From the NCBI RefSeq assembly GCF_001510645.1, contig NZ_LMVB01000001.1, forward strand, positions 1,168,436 through 1,232,435: a stretch of DNA of 64,000 nt, in the 5' to 3' direction. Positions 8,642 through 17,403 of the stretch are shown here, piece by piece. This DNA is from Paenibacillus sp. FJAT-29882. GTDB lineage: Bacteria > Bacillota > Bacilli > Bacillales > DSM-1321. The notes below the pieces were generated by a model, which worked only from the letters and a program-made list of their open reading frames with translations, had not been told where the DNA came from and did not search any database. Both the position numbers and the translations under genes were made by a program. Within the stretch, counting starts at the first letter, position 1, and every line of letters starts with the position of its first letter.

Positions 8642-9325
8642 TTATACTTCTAGTACTTCTTTTTGAACCGGCCACGTTTCTAACTGATACGCCATTTCCC
8701 AAAAAGAGTATTCATATTGACTACTAAGGATGAAATGCTCTTTCATTCGTAGTTTATCTTCCTCAGTCACTTTGTTAGCAATCTCATCGATTCTCTTAAT
8801 CTGTTCGTCTACCAATGTCCGGAACCAATCGCCGCCATATGCAGCAATCCATTCTTGATAAATCGGTTCTTCTGGTGTACAACCTTTTAGTCTTTCACCG
8901 ATTTCATAATATAACCAGTAACATGGCAGGATTGCCGCAATTACGTCACCTAAATGTCCTGAATAGGCAGCACGATACATATGTGACGTATATGCATAAG
9001 CAGTAGGTGCAGGTTTAAAATTCTCCTTTTCCTCTTCAGTAATGCCTAATCGTTTAGAGAAATTGTCATGGAGCGATAGCTCAGCTTCATACGTTCCTTG
9101 TGCATGGCTGGCAAGTCGACTCGTTGTGTATAAATCTGTTGCTTTTACTGCCCCTAAAGCTTGTACTCTAGCAAAGTGAGATAAATAATAAGCATCTTGC
9201 ATCACATAGTAGCGAAAACAGGCGAGTGGGAGTGTCCCATCTCCAATACCTGTAACAAACGGGTGGTGAAAGCTTGCTTCCCAGATGTGATCAACCTCTT
9301 TACGAATTTCCTTTGAAAATGTCAT
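8642..9325 (-). CDS. tenA: Aminopyrimidine aminohydrolase / thiaminase II
   Basis: 227-residue cytoplasmic all-alpha enzyme that hydrolyses aminopyrimidine breakdown products of thiamine so that HMP can be salvaged. The catalytic cysteine is Cys135 in LPCYWLYYEIGERL. The N-terminal HPFVTGIGDGTLPLACFRYY and YLSHFARVQA motifs are family marks, and the C-terminal WEMAYQLETW is present. It is the first gene after the riboswitch, so salvage and uptake share one control. B. subtilis has ykoF in front of ykoEDC; here ykoF is absent and tenA takes its place. Confidence 0.95.
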   Translation of the reverse strand: MTFSKEIRKEVDHIWEASFHHPFVTGIGDGTLPLACFRYYVMQDAYYLSHFARVQALGAVKATDLYTTSRLASHAQGTYEAELSLHDNFSKRLGITEEEKENFKPAPTAYAYTSHMYRAAYSGHLGDVIAAILPCYWLYYEIGERLKGCTPEEPIYQEWIAAYGGDWFRTLVDEQIKRIDEIANKVTEEDKLRMKEHFILSSQYEYSFWEMAYQLETWPVQKEVLEV

Positions 9326-9407
9326 GTGATTTGCCCTCCATTATTTCTATTAGTAGTAAGTGAAACACAGATAGATATATGAAATTGCCCAGTATCTTCT
9401 TTTAAAA

Positions 9408-9450
9408 AATAAAAAACCACTTCCTTTTTAGCATAAGAAAGTGGTTTTGA
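9408..9450 (-). terminator. Riboswitch-controlled terminator
   Basis: Read on the minus strand, stem CAAAACCACTTTCTTA / TAAAAAGGAAGTGGTTTT followed by TTTATTTTTT. It lies between the TPP aptamer and tenA, so ligand binding would favour this hairpin and stop transcription. Confidence 0.85.
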
Positions 9451-9484
9451 TTGGTTACAAAATAGGTGTCCTCAGTATAGACGC

Positions 9485-9622
9485 CCCCACTTCCCTACGC
9501 TGGTATAATCCAGATCAGGTTCTAAGGGTCTTAAAGTCTCACTTTAATCTCAGCCTTTTTGGTCATAAGAAGCTTCAAATATCTTTTTAAGCTTCATTAC
9601 CGATTCAAGAGGCACCCCTAGT
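9485..9622 (-). promoter_or_regulatory. TPP riboswitch (THI box)
   Basis: On the minus strand the leader shows the complete THI-box core: AGGGGTGCCTCTTG at the 5' end, GGCTGAGA, then ACCCTTAGAACCTGATCTGG and ATACCAGCGTAGGGAAGTGG. A long variable P3a hairpin (AAGCTTAAAAAGATA / TGAAGCTTCTTATG) sits between the 5' strand and CTGAGA. With the terminator downstream this is a transcription-attenuating TPP switch turning off tenA-ykoEDC when thiamine diphosphate is high. Confidence 0.97.
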
Positions 9623-9657
9623 GGTAAAAATTGTTTATTTAATTGTCATTTGTCTAA

Positions 9658-9685
9658 ATAGTATCATGAAATTTTTGATTGTCAA
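9658..9685 (-). promoter_or_regulatory. Sigma-A promoter of the thiamine operon
   Basis: Minus-strand TTGACA (9685-9680), 16-base spacer, TACTAT (9663-9658), placing the start site about 30 bases before the aptamer. Confidence 0.75.
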
Positions 9686-10175
9686 TCTTTTATGAAAAAT
9701 AGGAATGTTTGATGATTACCCAAACGTTGCAGATTGATATGCAAATAAGCTTTGACTGAATGGAGATGGTAGGCGATCCATGCTGAAAGTTCACATTTGA
9801 TGCATTTTTGGCTTTTTTTATTTGGGGAAAATCGCTGCTATGGAAACCTCGAATAATTCTGGAGACGATAACCATTTTGGGAGGGACTAGTTTTTATGAT
9901 GAAAAATGAGACAAATTTCTTCAATAGGTTTTGATGTTTAGTGTAAGTAGTCTACCCCCTCTATGACCAGAGATAACAGCTCTCCATACAGCTTGTTTGG
10001 CTTATGCGATCCTTTTGGTCATGTATTCTAGTCCAGTTTACGATACCAATAAATGAAGTCTTTTTTGCATACTTTGAGCATTTTGTTAAGGAACAAAATT
10101 AATGAATAATTGAATTAACCGGCAGGATCAAGTATTCGCTTACTTATTAAGGAAAGCCTGAAATCAAGAAAAGTA
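9686..10175. other. 490-base intergenic stretch, nothing recognised
   Basis: Divergent region between the thiamine promoter and the importer promoter. I see no long reading frame with a ribosome binding site, no known riboswitch core and no matching family element. Short peptides in it lack start signals. Confidence 0.5.
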
Positions 10176-10204
10176 TTGAATATTCAAAAAATAACTGATA
10201 TATT
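10176..10204 (+). promoter_or_regulatory. Putative sigma-A promoter
   Basis: TTGAAT (10176-10181), 17-base spacer, TATATT (10199-10204), about 100 bases before the AhpD-like gene. No S-box core was found in the leader, although the downstream transporter looks sulfonate-type. Confidence 0.5.
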
Positions 10205-10306
10205 ATTAAAAAAGTAAAATACCTGGATAACTCGGAAAAGTTATTATCATAGCCAAGTAAAATGATGAGAATAATAAATATTCAATTAGGAATTTGGGAG
10301 GCTATC

Positions 10307-10888
10307 ATGTCAGAGTATCAGCAAGTAAGTAAAAATTTAGGAGAAGCTCTTAAGAAAGCTACGCAGCCATTTAGAAAGTATCGAAATTTTGCAGATGAAG
10401 TTTGGTCTGAAGGAGCCATTGATACTAAAACAAAAGAGATTTTAGCAGTAGCGGTTACTCATGTTACAAAGTGTAGCTACTGTGTTGACTTTCACACAAA
10501 GCGAGCAAAGAAGGCCGGTGCAAAGGTAGAAGAGCTCATTGAAGCTGCGGTACTTTCTGCTTCGATTCAATCGAATCCCGCACTAATGAAGGATGAAACA
10601 TTACGTGTCTCGAATCTCGAAGATTTCCCTTTATCTGCTCGCTCGTTCTTCATCTACCCAACTAGCGAAGAAGGCTTCTATTTGACTCAGAAAACAAAGG
10701 TTTTGATAGGGTTAGCTGTTAGTTATGCTTTAAAAAATAATGAATGGATATCAACATTTTTACAGCTAGTACCAGATCTTTCAATTTCCGAAGATGAAAT
10801 AAAAGAAACCAGTATGGTTGCGTCAGCTCTGCTAGCGGGAGCAACCATCAGGCATATTGATGATATCATAAATGCCTTTGAAAATTGA
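10307..10888 (+). CDS. AhpD-like / carboxymuconolactone decarboxylase family protein
   Basis: 193-residue all-alpha protein with the peroxidase-type motif KCSYCVDFHTKRAKKAG near residues 55-71, in which the CxxC pair and the downstream histidine form the thiol active site of AhpD-like proteins. Start at ATG 10307, because GGGAGG stands eight bases before it; an upstream in-frame ATG at 10262 lacks such a site. It is followed after 14 bases by the permease of an SsuCBA-like importer and is probably co-transcribed. Reductant, substrate and the link to the transporter are unknown; a role in detoxifying an oxidised sulfur or nitrile compound would be speculation. Confidence 0.75.
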   Translation: MSEYQQVSKNLGEALKKATQPFRKYRNFADEVWSEGAIDTKTKEILAVAVTHVTKCSYCVDFHTKRAKKAGAKVEELIEAAVLSASIQSNPALMKDETLRVSNLEDFPLSARSFFIYPTSEEGFYLTQKTKVLIGLAVSYALKNNEWISTFLQLVPDLSISEDEIKETSMVASALLAGATIRHIDDIINAFEN

Positions 10889-10902
10889 TTGGAGGCATTT
10901 AT

Positions 10903-11742
10903 ATGTTGAAAGGAACGAATAATACATTCGTTAACCACATTCTTCCATGGTTAGTCCCCGCTATCTTTATTGGGATATGGCAAGTGCTGGGGCAAGTAGG
11001 GTTCATTTCTCAAAATTTCTTACCTACCCCTTTGAGTGTAGTGGAAGGGGCGATTCGGCTTGGTGAATCTGGAGAGTTATTTGATTACATATTTGTAAGT
11101 ACAGGACGAGCATTATTAGGCTTCTTGATCGGAGGCATTATTGGTTTTGTATTTGGATTAATCAATGGAACCTTTTTTATCTTTGAAAAATTATTTGATA
11201 CGTCCATTCAGATGATACGCACGATCCCTCATTTGGCACTTATTCCACTAGTAATTATTTGGTATGGGATTGGCGAGGAGGCAAAAATATTCTTGGTTGC
11301 ACTTGGTGTTGCCTTTCCAATCTATCTAAATACGTTCCACGGAATTAAAAATGTAGATAAAGGCTTACTCGAAATGGGAAAGGTGTACCGTTTGAAACCA
11401 TTCCAACTTTTTACAAACATAATGTTACCGGGAGCACTACCTTCAATTTTAGTGGGAGTAAGATACGCCCTGGGAATCATGTGGATGTCCTTAATTGTTG
11501 CAGAGACAATCGGTTCAGACTCGGGGATTGGTTATATGGCTACATCAGCCAGAGAATTTGTTCAAATGGATATTGTTATTTTAAGTATCGTTTTATATGC
11601 ACTTTTAGGTAAATTATCTGATTTCCTGGCAACGCTTCTGGAACGTCGATGGTTGCAATGGCATCCCAATTTTTTTAAGAATAAGAAACAATCAAAACAG
11701 AAACTTAAAGGAGAGCATAGAAGTGTCGGGAGTAGAAATTAA
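10903..11742 (+). CDS. SsuC-like ABC permease (nitrate/sulfonate/taurine family)
   Basis: 279-residue inner-membrane permease with about six helices. The EAA-type ATPase-contact loop is [20 protein letters not shown] near residue 160, and [18 protein letters not shown] near 190 is typical of SsuC/TauC. Start at ATG 10903, chosen over the TTG 18 bases earlier because GGAGG at 10890-10894 is correctly spaced. The gene overlaps the ATPase gene by 20 bases. Confidence 0.85.
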   Translation: MLKGTNNTFVNHILPWLVPAIFIGIWQVLGQVGFISQNFLPTPLSVVEGAIRLGESGELFDYIFVSTGRALLGFLIGGIIGFVFGLINGTFFIFEKLFDTSIQMIRTIPHLALIPLVIIWYGIGEEAKIFLVALGVAFPIYLNTFHGIKNVDKGLLEMGKVYRLKPFQLFTNIMLPGALPSILVGVRYALGIMWMSLIVAETIGSDSGIGYMATSAREFVQMDIVILSIVLYALLGKLSDFLATLLERRWLQWHPNFFKNKKQSKQKLKGEHRSVGSRN

Positions 11743-12430
11743 CATCAAACAACTGGATAAGAGTTTTGGAACTTTACAAGTCCTGCACAATATTGACTTC
11801 CATGTCAAATCAGGTGAATTCGTAGCGATTGTTGGGAAAAGTGGCTGTGGTAAAAGTACGTTGCTTAGAACGTTAGCTGGTCTTGAAAATATTACTGCTG
11901 GAGAAATTACTTTTAATGATAGGGTCGTAAAAGGTGTTCAGGAAACAACAAGAATGATGTTTCAGGATGCGAGACTTTTACCTTGGAAAGATGTGATAAC
12001 CAATGTCAAGGTGGGGACTCCGAATCGTGATAAAGCGGAGGAAGCGTTGAATAACGTAGGGTTATCTGACAAAAGAAATGATTGGCCAGCTGTTTTATCG
12101 GGTGGACAAAAGCAGCGGGTATCACTTGCAAGAGCGTTAGCAGGCGATCCTGAACTCATTTTATTTGATGAACCACTAGGAGCATTAGATGCATTAACAC
12201 GTATTGAGATGCAGGAATTAATTGAAAAACTATGGACGAATCAACGTTTCACTTCAATCTTAGTCACTCATGATGTAAGTGAGGCTGTCATTCTTGCAGA
12301 CAGGGTTGTCTTGATAGAGGATGGCGGAATCGCGCTTGATGTGAAAATTGATTTACCAAGACCTAGGAAAAAGGACATGAAGTTTACTGAATATGAAAAT
12401 ATGATTCTAGAAAAAATTATGCACAAATAA
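11723..12430 (+). CDS. SsuB-like ABC ATPase
   Basis: 235-residue ATPase of the nitrate/sulfonate/taurine importer family. Walker [10 protein letters not shown] is near residue 39, FQDARLLPW (Q-loop with the family-typical DxRLLPW) near 76, signature LSGGQKQR near 118, Walker [13 protein letters not shown] near 140 and HDVSEAV near 175. It starts with GTG at 11723 after AAAGGAGAG. It is centrally placed in the permease-ATPase-receptor operon. Confidence 0.88.
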   Translation: MSGVEINIKQLDKSFGTLQVLHNIDFHVKSGEFVAIVGKSGCGKSTLLRTLAGLENITAGEITFNDRVVKGVQETTRMMFQDARLLPWKDVITNVKVGTPNRDKAEEALNNVGLSDKRNDWPAVLSGGQKQRVSLARALAGDPELILFDEPLGALDALTRIEMQELIEKLWTNQRFTSILVTHDVSEAVILADRVVLIEDGGIALDVKIDLPRPRKKDMKFTEYENMILEKIMHK

Positions 12431-12454
12431 AAGGGAATACGGGGGCGTTGAGAG

Positions 12455-13459
12455 TTGAAAAAGGTAATATATTCACTTATAACACTAGTAAGTATCGTGT
12501 TTTTAGCTGCTTGTAGTTCAACTAGCAATACAGATAAGGCTAATGGAGATTTGGAAAAAGAAAACGGAAATAAAACCGTAACAATCGGTTATCAAAAAGG
12601 AAATACCCTAAATATTTTAAAGGCTAGAGGAAACCTTGACGAGCGCTTGAAAGAGGAAGGCTATAAGGTTGAATGGAAAGTTTTCGCTATAGGAACAGCT
12701 TTACTGGAGGCTTTAAATGCAGGGCATATAGACTTTGGTCATGCATCTGACGCGAATAGTGTTTTCTCTCAAGCAGGAGGCAAGCCAATTGAATACGCTG
12801 CATCAGAAACCCCTTACCCAAAGGGAGTTGCATTAGTAACGAAAACAGATTCCGGCATAGAAACAGTAAGTGACTTAAAAGGAAAGAAAGTAGCAGTTAC
12901 TAAGGGCGGAAACATGCACTATTTATTATTAAAAGCCCTTGAAAAAGAAGGAATGAAAGAAAGTGACGTGGAAGTTGTTTTCTATGCGGATGCAGCTGAA
13001 GGTTCAGCAGCATTCAGCTCAGATAAAATTGATGTTCTGGGAACATGGGATCCTTATCTTTCGATTGTTGAAGATATCTTTGAAACTAGGACCATTGTGA
13101 ACGGTGAAGGGTTGACGGAAAATCGCACTTTTTATTTCGGGTCGAATGAAATATTGAAAAACAATCCAGAGGTCGTCAAAATCGTTTTAGAAGAACTTGA
13201 GAATTCGGACCAATGGGCGAATGAAAATAAAGAAGAAGTAGCTGAAATTTTGGCAAAAGAACTAAATTTAGATGTTGAGCCCTTAATTGTTGCGAACGAA
13301 AGAAGGGATTTTGGGGTATTACAAGTGGATGATGAAGCGGTGAAGGTTCAGCAAGATTTGGCGAATTCGTTCTTTTCTATCGGATTATTCCCAAATGAAG
13401 TTGATATTTCAGAAGCAGTAGAACCCAACCCCACTTGGCTTCCAACGAATCTAAAGTAA
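12455..13459 (+). CDS. SsuA-like substrate-binding lipoprotein
   Basis: 334-residue solute receptor with lipoprotein signal peptide (KKVIYSLITLVSIVFLAAC, lipid-modified Cys20). The mature part has the NMT1/SsuA-like fold signatures VTIGYQKGNTLNILKARG, ALNAGHIDFGHASDANSVF and VAVTKGGNMHYLL. In B. subtilis the aliphatic-sulfonate system also carries the monooxygenase SsuD; none is present here, so the ligand may be something else. TTG start with GGGGGCG upstream. Confidence 0.85.
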   Translation: MKKVIYSLITLVSIVFLAACSSTSNTDKANGDLEKENGNKTVTIGYQKGNTLNILKARGNLDERLKEEGYKVEWKVFAIGTALLEALNAGHIDFGHASDANSVFSQAGGKPIEYAASETPYPKGVALVTKTDSGIETVSDLKGKKVAVTKGGNMHYLLLKALEKEGMKESDVEVVFYADAAEGSAAFSSDKIDVLGTWDPYLSIVEDIFETRTIVNGEGLTENRTFYFGSNEILKNNPEVVKIVLEELENSDQWANENKEEVAEILAKELNLDVEPLIVANERRDFGVLQVDDEAVKVQQDLANSFFSIGLFPNEVDISEAVEPNPTWLPTNLK

Positions 13460-13540
13460 AAAATACCACATTTACTAGTTTCTCATTTGTAGTGGATTAA
13501 AAATAATTTAGTCGTGGTCTATGATGCGATCCATAAATAA

Positions 13541-13576
13541 ACAGTGCAATTTCACGAATTGCACTGTATTTTTTGT
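13541..13576 (+). terminator. Rho-independent terminator between convergent genes
   Basis: Perfect 11-bp stem ACAGTGCAATT / AATTGCACTGT followed by ATTTTTTG on the plus strand. It ends the importer operon; racA converges from the other side. Confidence 0.8.
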
Positions 13577-13622
13577 TTTTATGCCTTTGTCTCGAGAGCA
13601 CGAGATTCTGCTCGGAGCTTGA

Positions 13623-14156
13623 TTAGCCAAATAAAAGTTGGAAAATATGCCGCCGTTTTTGCTTTTTGGGTGCTTTTTTTCCGTCAAAGACAAGTGGATT
13701 ACTAGATAAAGACATCCCTTTTTCATTGTTTTTTCCAGTCTCAAGCACTTCAATCCGTTTAGCCATGCTTTCAATCTGTTTGTTTAGATCTTCAATTTCT
13801 CTACGATGTTGAAGGAGTTGGTAAGATGCTACGCTATCGGCTTTATCATCGAGTCGTCTTTCTAACTCCTGAACGGTTGTCAGAAGTTTTTCTATGACAA
13901 TCTGATTTTCAGGAGATTGAACAGTTGGCTTGACTGCTCCTTTTCTACTCTTTTTCTCCCCTAGTTCAACTTGCTGGAGAACAAATCCAGCGTTTAATTG
14001 CTGCTGGATTTGTTTCAATTGCTGTATGTTTTCGTCCGTAAATAAGTAGTGACCATGTGAATTACGCTCAATCTCCATATTGCATGCTGTGACCCAACGC
14101 TGTACCGTACTTTGAGAAATTCCTAATTCATTAGCTACTGACCCTGAATTTTTCAT
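13623..14156 (-). CDS. racA: RacA chromosome-anchoring protein
   Basis: 177-residue DNA-binding protein that links origin-proximal DNA to the cell pole through DivIVA during sporulation. The N-terminus is a MerR-type winged helix (VANELGISQSTVQRWVTACN, then ERNSHGHYLFTDENIQQL). The middle, about residues 85-145, is a coiled coil with regular heptads (VQELERRLDDKADSVASYQL, IEDLNKQIESMAKRIEVLE), and the tail is basic. Length is close to the 184 residues of B. subtilis RacA. RBS AGGAGGG at 14164-14170. A sigma-H-type promoter stands just upstream, which fits known racA control. Confidence 0.9.
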   Translation of the reverse strand: MKNSGSVANELGISQSTVQRWVTACNMEIERNSHGHYLFTDENIQQLKQIQQQLNAGFVLQQVELGEKKSRKGAVKPTVQSPENQIVIEKLLTTVQELERRLDDKADSVASYQLLQHRREIEDLNKQIESMAKRIEVLETGKNNEKGMSLSSNPLVFDGKKAPKKQKRRHIFQLLFG

Positions 14157-14182
14157 TAAAAATCCCTCCTAATGACTATACA

Positions 14183-14209
14183 ATTCTTCCTCTTTCCTTG
14201 ATTTCCTTT
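14183..14209 (-). promoter_or_regulatory. Sigma-H promoter of racA
   Basis: Minus strand: AAAGGAAAT (14209-14201), 11-base spacer, GAAGAAT (14189-14183). Both boxes match the Bacillus sigma-H consensus RnAGGAwWW and RnnGAAT. Confidence 0.75.
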
Positions 14210-14472
14210 CCCTCTGACAAAACAAGTTTAGATTCGGCAAAGAAAGTGGATTTGCCCCTTATTTTTTTGCAGATGTCGATTTTACTTTGAAGAATTCAAC
14301 TCTCCTATGAATGAGGAAATCTATATAAAGTGTGAGAAGAGGAAATTTTGAGAAATAAAAACACTTTGAATTATAGAGGTTGTTCAGAAAAATCTAGACT
14401 TAAAAAACTAAACGGTTATAATTCTACTATATATTGAATATTCTGATACCTGGTTAAGGAGGAGGTAGAGGC

Positions 14473-15654
14473 ATGAGTGATGTGTATGTAATAGAAGGGG
14501 TTCGAACGGCATTTACGAGTTTTGGAGGATCCTTTGCTCAAGTTTCGGCAGCTGATTTAGGGGCAGCGACAGCACGGGAAGCTTTAAGAAGAGCAAACAT
14601 ACCGCCAACAGATGTAGATCATGTTATTTATGGGAATGTTATTCATTCCTATACGAATGCATCCTATTTGGCGAGACATATCGGCTTAAAGGCGGATGTG
14701 CCTTTTGAGGTTCCCGCATACGCTGTGAATCGTTTATGTGGTTCAGGTGCACAGGCGATTGTATCTGCTGCACAGCATATTTTATTAGGTGAGGCTCAAA
14801 TCGTGCTTGCTGGTGGTGCGGAGAATATGTCAATGTCACCTTTTGCGAATTTCAACGCGCGTTTTGGTGGCTCGAAATATGGGACGCTTGTTTTTGACGA
14901 TATGTTGCAAAGTACATTAACGGATGAGTATGCAGGCAGTGGAATGGGCATGACAGCGGAAAAATTGGCATCCATCTACTCGATTTCCCGAGAAGAACAA
15001 GATTCGTTCGCTTTGTTAAGTCAACAACGTGCAGCCAAAGCGAGAGACACTGGTGTTTTTGCGAAAGAAATTGTTTCTGTTGAAGTTCCACACCGGAAAG
15101 GCACCAAGTCTATTTCCGTGGATGAACATATAAAAGGGGATGTAACAGCAGAGAAATTGGCGTCATTAAAACCTTCATTTAAAACAGATGGAACCGTGAC
15201 ACCAGGAAATGCGAGTGGGATTAATGACGGTGCAGCTTCTGTTATTGTTGCAAGTAAAAGAGCTGTGGACGAAAGAGGTGTACAACCACTCGCACGAATT
15301 GTGTCATGGGGAGTGGCTGGTGTAGACCCTTCAATTATGGGAATTGGCCCCGCTCCAGCAATCCGTCAAGCATTGGATAAGGTTGGATTGACGATTGCTG
15401 ACATGGATGTAGTCGAAATAAATGAAGCATTTGCTGCGCAATATTTATCAGTTGAGAAGGAGCTAGGGCTTGACCGTGATAAAACGAATGTCCATGGTGG
15501 TGCGATTGCACTAGGTCATCCAGTCGGTGCGAGTGGAACGCGAATCCTATTATCACTAGCGTACGAGCTCAAACGGCGGGGTGGACGTTTTGGAATCGCA
15601 AGCCTTTGTATTGGTGGTGGACAAGGAATCGCTGTTGTTTTAGAAAACGTCTAA
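14473..15654 (+). CDS. Acetyl-CoA C-acetyltransferase (thiolase)
   Basis: 393-residue thiolase that condenses two acetyl-CoA or cleaves 3-ketoacyl-CoA. The nucleophilic cysteine lies in NRLCGSGAQAI near residue 89, the catalytic histidine in NEAFAAQ near residue 350 and the second active-site cysteine in SLCIGGGQG near residue 380; HGGAIALGHPVGASG is also present. GGAGGAGG before ATG 14473. It stands alone, with a terminator about 90 bases downstream. No 3-hydroxyacyl-CoA dehydrogenase or CoA transferase is adjacent, so biosynthetic versus degradative use is open. Confidence 0.93.
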   Translation: MSDVYVIEGVRTAFTSFGGSFAQVSAADLGAATAREALRRANIPPTDVDHVIYGNVIHSYTNASYLARHIGLKADVPFEVPAYAVNRLCGSGAQAIVSAAQHILLGEAQIVLAGGAENMSMSPFANFNARFGGSKYGTLVFDDMLQSTLTDEYAGSGMGMTAEKLASIYSISREEQDSFALLSQQRAAKARDTGVFAKEIVSVEVPHRKGTKSISVDEHIKGDVTAEKLASLKPSFKTDGTVTPGNASGINDGAASVIVASKRAVDERGVQPLARIVSWGVAGVDPSIMGIGPAPAIRQALDKVGLTIADMDVVEINEAFAAQYLSVEKELGLDRDKTNVHGGAIALGHPVGASGTRILLSLAYELKRRGGRFGIASLCIGGGQGIAVVLENV

Positions 15655-15744
15655 AGGTTGTATCATGAAAGCTCAAGTATCTAGAAACTAAAAAGGGAAT
15701 TTTCCCTATTTGAAAGAAACGAAAGTGAGGTTGGAAACGGGGCC

Positions 15745-15780
15745 GCCTTTAAGAGTAAGTCTATTTTAAAGGCTTTTTTT
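15745..15780 (+). terminator. Rho-independent terminator
   Basis: Stem GCCTTTAA / TTAAAGGC with a TTTTTTT tail; ends the thiolase gene. Confidence 0.85.
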
Positions 15781-15868
15781 CTAAAAGATTGTGGCTAAAC
15801 AAATAATTGAATGTATAATATTAACAACAAAACAGAATGCTGTTTAAATAGTTTTAGGAGGTGCATAG

Positions 15869-16093
15869 ATGAAATTAAAGAGTTTTATTGTTACCTTCTT
15901 ATCGCTTGTATTAACGACAGTTGTACTTTTCTTAATTGGTCATTTGTTTTCCATCCCTTGGTTAATGTTTCATCACGAGTATATAGATAACGCAAATGGC
16001 TTCATCATCTCAACTGGCTCATTCGTTCCTTTAATAATAGGTTTGGTTGTAAGTTTTTTTGCAGAAAAGATTTATGTTTATAAATACCGATAA
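15869..16093 (+). CDS. Small two-helix membrane protein, unknown
   Basis: 74 residues with two hydrophobic segments (about residues 5-27 and 47-65), a short histidine-containing outer loop (HHEYIDNANG) and a Lys/Tyr/Arg tail. AGGAGG lies seven bases before ATG 15869, so translation is well supported. I do not recognise the family. It is flanked by terminators on both sides and therefore transcribed alone. Confidence 0.65.
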   Translation: MKLKSFIVTFLSLVLTTVVLFLIGHLFSIPWLMFHHEYIDNANGFIISTGSFVPLIIGLVVSFFAEKIYVYKYR

Positions 16094-16195
16094 AAACTTG
16101 GTTGATCATTTTTATTAAAATATAAGGTATTAGCTGTACACGCATATAAATCAAATAACACTATATAATGTTGAACATTTTAATACAAAAAATAA

Positions 16196-16240
16196 GGATA
16201 GATATTAGCAGTCTATAATCTGCGTTATCTATCCTTTTTC
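16196..16240 (+). terminator. Rho-independent terminator
   Basis: Stem AGGATAGATA / TATCTATCCT enclosing a second hairpin GCAG / CTGC, followed by TTTTTC. It lies about 100 bases after the small membrane protein gene. Confidence 0.8.
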
Positions 16241-16388
16241 GTACTACATATGACCTCATCTACAACTACCACAAAATTATCGTATTGTTGCACTAAAGCA
16301 CCCGTTACTTTAAGTACATTTATTCACAAACTCTAAGATTAAATATATAAATTACTTGCAACTCTTAGTCACCCATTTATAAAATGTA

Positions 16389-16895
16389 TTAGCTATTTAT
16401 GTATGACTTATTATTTTTGAAGTAATACAGCGTCTCAATCGCTAATATGATGAGAGGCACGCCTATTGAAACGGTCATGTTTATGACTTCATTTAATTTA
16501 ATTATTATTCCAATTATGTAGCACGATACTACCCTTGACAAAGCTAAAAATAGAATGGCATAGATATTTTCACCCAACATATACTCGAATAACTTTTCGA
16601 AAATATTATCAATTGTAAGCCAATAAATAAGAAAAGAAATGCCAATAATAAAGAGTTGATTGGTATTTATATTTAATGAAAATATTTTATCAATAACATT
16701 TGTAGAACCAATTATAAGAAATAGAACAAATGCAAAGACGAATGTGATAATCACTGAAAATAAAATTGCAATAACTACTAAGGTTAGTAAATGGTCTTGT
16801 TTCTCCCTTTTTTTGTTTTCATGATGAATGAACCAAAATAATAAGAGAAACGAAAGAATAAAAATTATAGATAAAAATATTGAAATTTCCAACAT
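16389..16895 (-). CDS. Multi-pass membrane protein, unknown
   Basis: 168 residues with five predicted membrane segments (about residues 2-24, 38-68, 80-97, 105-135, 140-160). Apart from a short basic loop (HHENKKREKQ) almost no charged region is present. AAGGGGA precedes the ATG. The AT-rich codon use and the absence of family marks suggest a lineage-specific or recently acquired gene. No function can be assigned. Confidence 0.55.
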   Translation of the reverse strand: MLEISIFLSIIFILSFLLLFWFIHHENKKREKQDHLLTLVVIAILFSVIITFVFAFVLFLIIGSTNVIDKIFSLNINTNQLFIIGISFLIYWLTIDNIFEKLFEYMLGENIYAILFLALSRVVSCYIIGIIIKLNEVINMTVSIGVPLIILAIETLYYFKNNKSYINS

Positions 16896-17310
16896 ACTTT
16901 CCCCTCAATTCTTTTGTGGGTTAATACATTGGAAAGGTGTGTTTACCTGCTTATTCCATTAAGTTCAATATTCTCCAATGTATCTCACCTTATATACGTT
17001 ATAACATAGAGAAAGTTTCATATTTTTCTTTAACTAAACTGCTTCGTTACTTGAAGAAGAAAAGAGCGCATATCACGTAAGTTGTGATATACCTTCAAAT
17101 AATAAAATGTTAAACATTTAATTCAAAACCACTCTATAACTAAAGATGTATGGAATTATATATCTTTAATTTTACAGAGTAACCAAGTTTTTTTAGGCTC
17201 TTATTTTTGCAATGGTTGTAAAATTTACTTGATGGCAAGAACCAGGGAGCATCCCCTAACAATGAATTCTTGTTTTTAGATAAAGTAGATTAAATCTAGG
17301 AAATCATAAA
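16896..17310. other. 415-base AT-rich intergenic stretch
   Basis: It contains an imperfect inverted repeat TACATTGGAAA... / ...TCTCCAATGTA at 16924-16985 and a weak palindrome TATCACGTAAGTTGTGATA at 17073-17091. No gene or known element was recognised. Confidence 0.4.
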
Positions 17311-17357
17311 CAAGCAAGAAATATGTAAAGGAAACGACCTCTCATATTTCTTGCTTG
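17311..17357 (-). terminator. Terminator-like hairpin after namA
   Basis: Perfect 15-bp stem CAAGCAAGAAATATG / CATATTTCTTGCTTG with a 17-base loop, followed on the minus strand by TTTATGATTT. The long stem compensates for a poor U tract. Confidence 0.6.
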
Positions 17358-17403
17358 GCTTATTCTAGCCTGTTGTTAAGAACAAGACGCTTGTGTTGCT
17401 GTT

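Noticed and set aside
9690..9875. 61-codon minus-strand frame upstream of the thiamine promoter
   Set aside because: No ribosome binding site, no recognisable composition; treated as chance.
9900..10306. S-box (SAM) riboswitch before the SsuCBA-like importer
   Set aside because: No S-box core sequences seen.
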